NCBI GenBank assembly: GCA_023910675.1
Contig: JAAVWC010000001.1
Coordinates: 496,001 to 560,000, forward strand
Source: Gemmatimonas sp.
Lineage (GTDB): Bacteria; Gemmatimonadota; Gemmatimonadetes; Gemmatimonadales; Gemmatimonadaceae
Direction of reading: 5' to 3'
Length of the DNA stretch: 64,000 nucleotides
This document shows, in pieces, positions 63,528 through 64,000 of this stretch. Position 1 is the stretch's first letter. Each line of letters begins with the position of its first letter. Position numbers and translations under genes: made by a program. The notes under the pieces are model-generated. The model was not told the DNA's origin and did not search any database. It saw only the letters and a program-made list of their open reading frames with translations.

Positions 63528-63659
63528 GTGAACAGCATCCAGCAACGACTCACCACCGCCCTTGGCCAGAGCTACCGCGTGGAGCGCGAGCTCGGCGCGG
63601 GCGGCATGGCGACTTTCAACAGCCCCGAGCGGGCGATGAAGGCGGGATCCGCGGTGTGA
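63528..63659 (+). pseudogene. Ser/Thr protein kinase remnant (N-terminus only)
   Basis: 43 residues from GTG 63528. SIQQRLTTALGQSYRVEREL then GAGGMAT is the start of a Pkn-type kinase up to its Gly-rich loop; after that the sequence turns to unrelated residues (FNSPERAMKAGSAV) and stops. The rest of the kinase is gone. Confidence 0.65.
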
Positions 63660-63684
63660 GTGGTGAGGGCTCGCATCTTGTGCA

Positions 63685-63722
63685 GTGTAGTGCTTAAGCA
63701 CTATACTTCTTAAGCATTACAC
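63685..63722. promoter_or_regulatory. 38-bp inverted repeat, probable operator
   Basis: GTGTAGTGCTTAAG (63685-63698) is mirrored by CTTAAGCATTACAC (63709-63722) with one mismatch. The left arm also contains a perfect palindrome AGTGCTTAAGCACT. It lies about 60 bp before the AAA ATPase start. Likely bound by a dimeric or tetrameric regulator. Confidence 0.6.
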
Positions 63723-63782
63723 GGCACGGATCGTGTTCGGCTTCTGCGATCGACCACGAACGACTCCCCTCTCCACCGACCG

Positions 63783-64000
63783 ATGGCAGCAGGCCGCGCC
63801 ACCCCCGACCCGCCACTCTTCGTGGATCGCGAGCGTGAGCGGGCGCAGCTGCGCGAGCTCATTGATCGTCCGGGCCCAAATCTCGCGCTGGTCACCGGTC
63901 AGCGGCGCGTGGGGAAGACGTATCTGCTCACGAACACGTGGCCGGACGCGCAGACCTTCTACTTTGTGGCGGCAGAGGGGAGCAGCCCCATCAATCGTCG
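63783..64000 (+). CDS. AAA-family ATP-binding protein, N-terminal part (cut by the window end)
   Basis: From ATG 63783 the frame stays open to the last base. DPPLFVDREREREQLRELI-like wording (PLFVDRERERAQLRELIDRP) is followed by LALVTGQRRVGKTYLLTNTW, a Walker A of the archaeal-ATPase/AAA_14 type, and FYFVAAEGSSPINR. Such proteins often carry a C-terminal DUF234-like nuclease domain, which cannot be seen here. Confidence 0.75.
   Translation, partial: MAAGRATPDPPLFVDRERERAQLRELIDRPGPNLALVTGQRRVGKTYLLTNTWPDAQTFYFVAAEGSSPINR

Overview
The window is GC-rich bacterial DNA, most likely from a Gemmatimonadota relative of Gemmatimonas. This is an inference from three things: an ADOP-type duplicated ABC permease paired with a PadR regulator, a Ser/Thr-kinase N-terminal remnant of the kind common in that phylum, and the general gene style. 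No rRNA or tRNA gene was found to confirm it.

Layout. (1) 1-6650: end of an ankyrin-repeat gene, then a minus-strand tetR / tolC-like / membrane-fusion lipoprotein / RND-pump unit with two near-identical TetR-type operators. (2) 6992-40183: an accessory region loaded with insertion sequences: two copies of an IS630-type element in opposite orientation, two copies of an IS3-type element in direct orientation, two identical IS256-type copies in opposite orientation, one ISL3 element with an IS256 copy nested inside, one further IS3 element and one further IS630 element. Several target duplications are visible, and several host genes are broken in ways that can be reconstructed. (3) Inside this region, 15475-31610, lies a lanthipeptide-type gene cluster: an OmpR-like regulator, a class III-type synthetase LanKC (one frameshift), an ABC exporter, two 57-residue precursors with ILxLQ leaders, a divergent stand-alone LanC-type cyclase, a PadR regulator, a tripartite ADOP permease/HlyD/ATPase set and a metallo-beta-lactamase-fold protein that has lost its metal site. 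(4) 40390-45858: a HigBA-like toxin-antitoxin pair, a single-chain type IIL (MmeI-like) restriction-modification enzyme and two small unknown genes. (5) 45862-53052: ordinary metabolism on the minus strand (MFS transporter, two NAD-dependent epimerase-like proteins, membrane dipeptidase, esterase, GNAT acetyltransferase, DUF411 protein). (6) 53290-61632: a cbb3 cytochrome oxidase operon, ccoNO (fused)-Q-P(damaged)-G-H-SafE-like-I-S. (7) 61687-64000: a small unknown gene, an M20 amidohydrolase, a kinase remnant and the start of an AAA ATPase gene behind a striking inverted repeat.

How the cluster would work (inference). LanKC phosphorylates and eliminates Ser/Thr in the two precursor peptides, but its cyclase domain lacks the zinc ligands. 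The separate LanC carries a full zinc site, of the Cys-Cys variant known from ProcM. Two different cyclase activities could therefore act on cores that each hold two tandem Ser-x2-Ser-x3-Cys motifs. The ABC exporter and the ADOP/HlyD/ATPase set would export product or give self-protection. An identical 18-bp promoter-like element stands in front of both regulator genes and ties the OmpR-like gene to the cluster, although ISL3 plus IS256 now separates it from lanKC.
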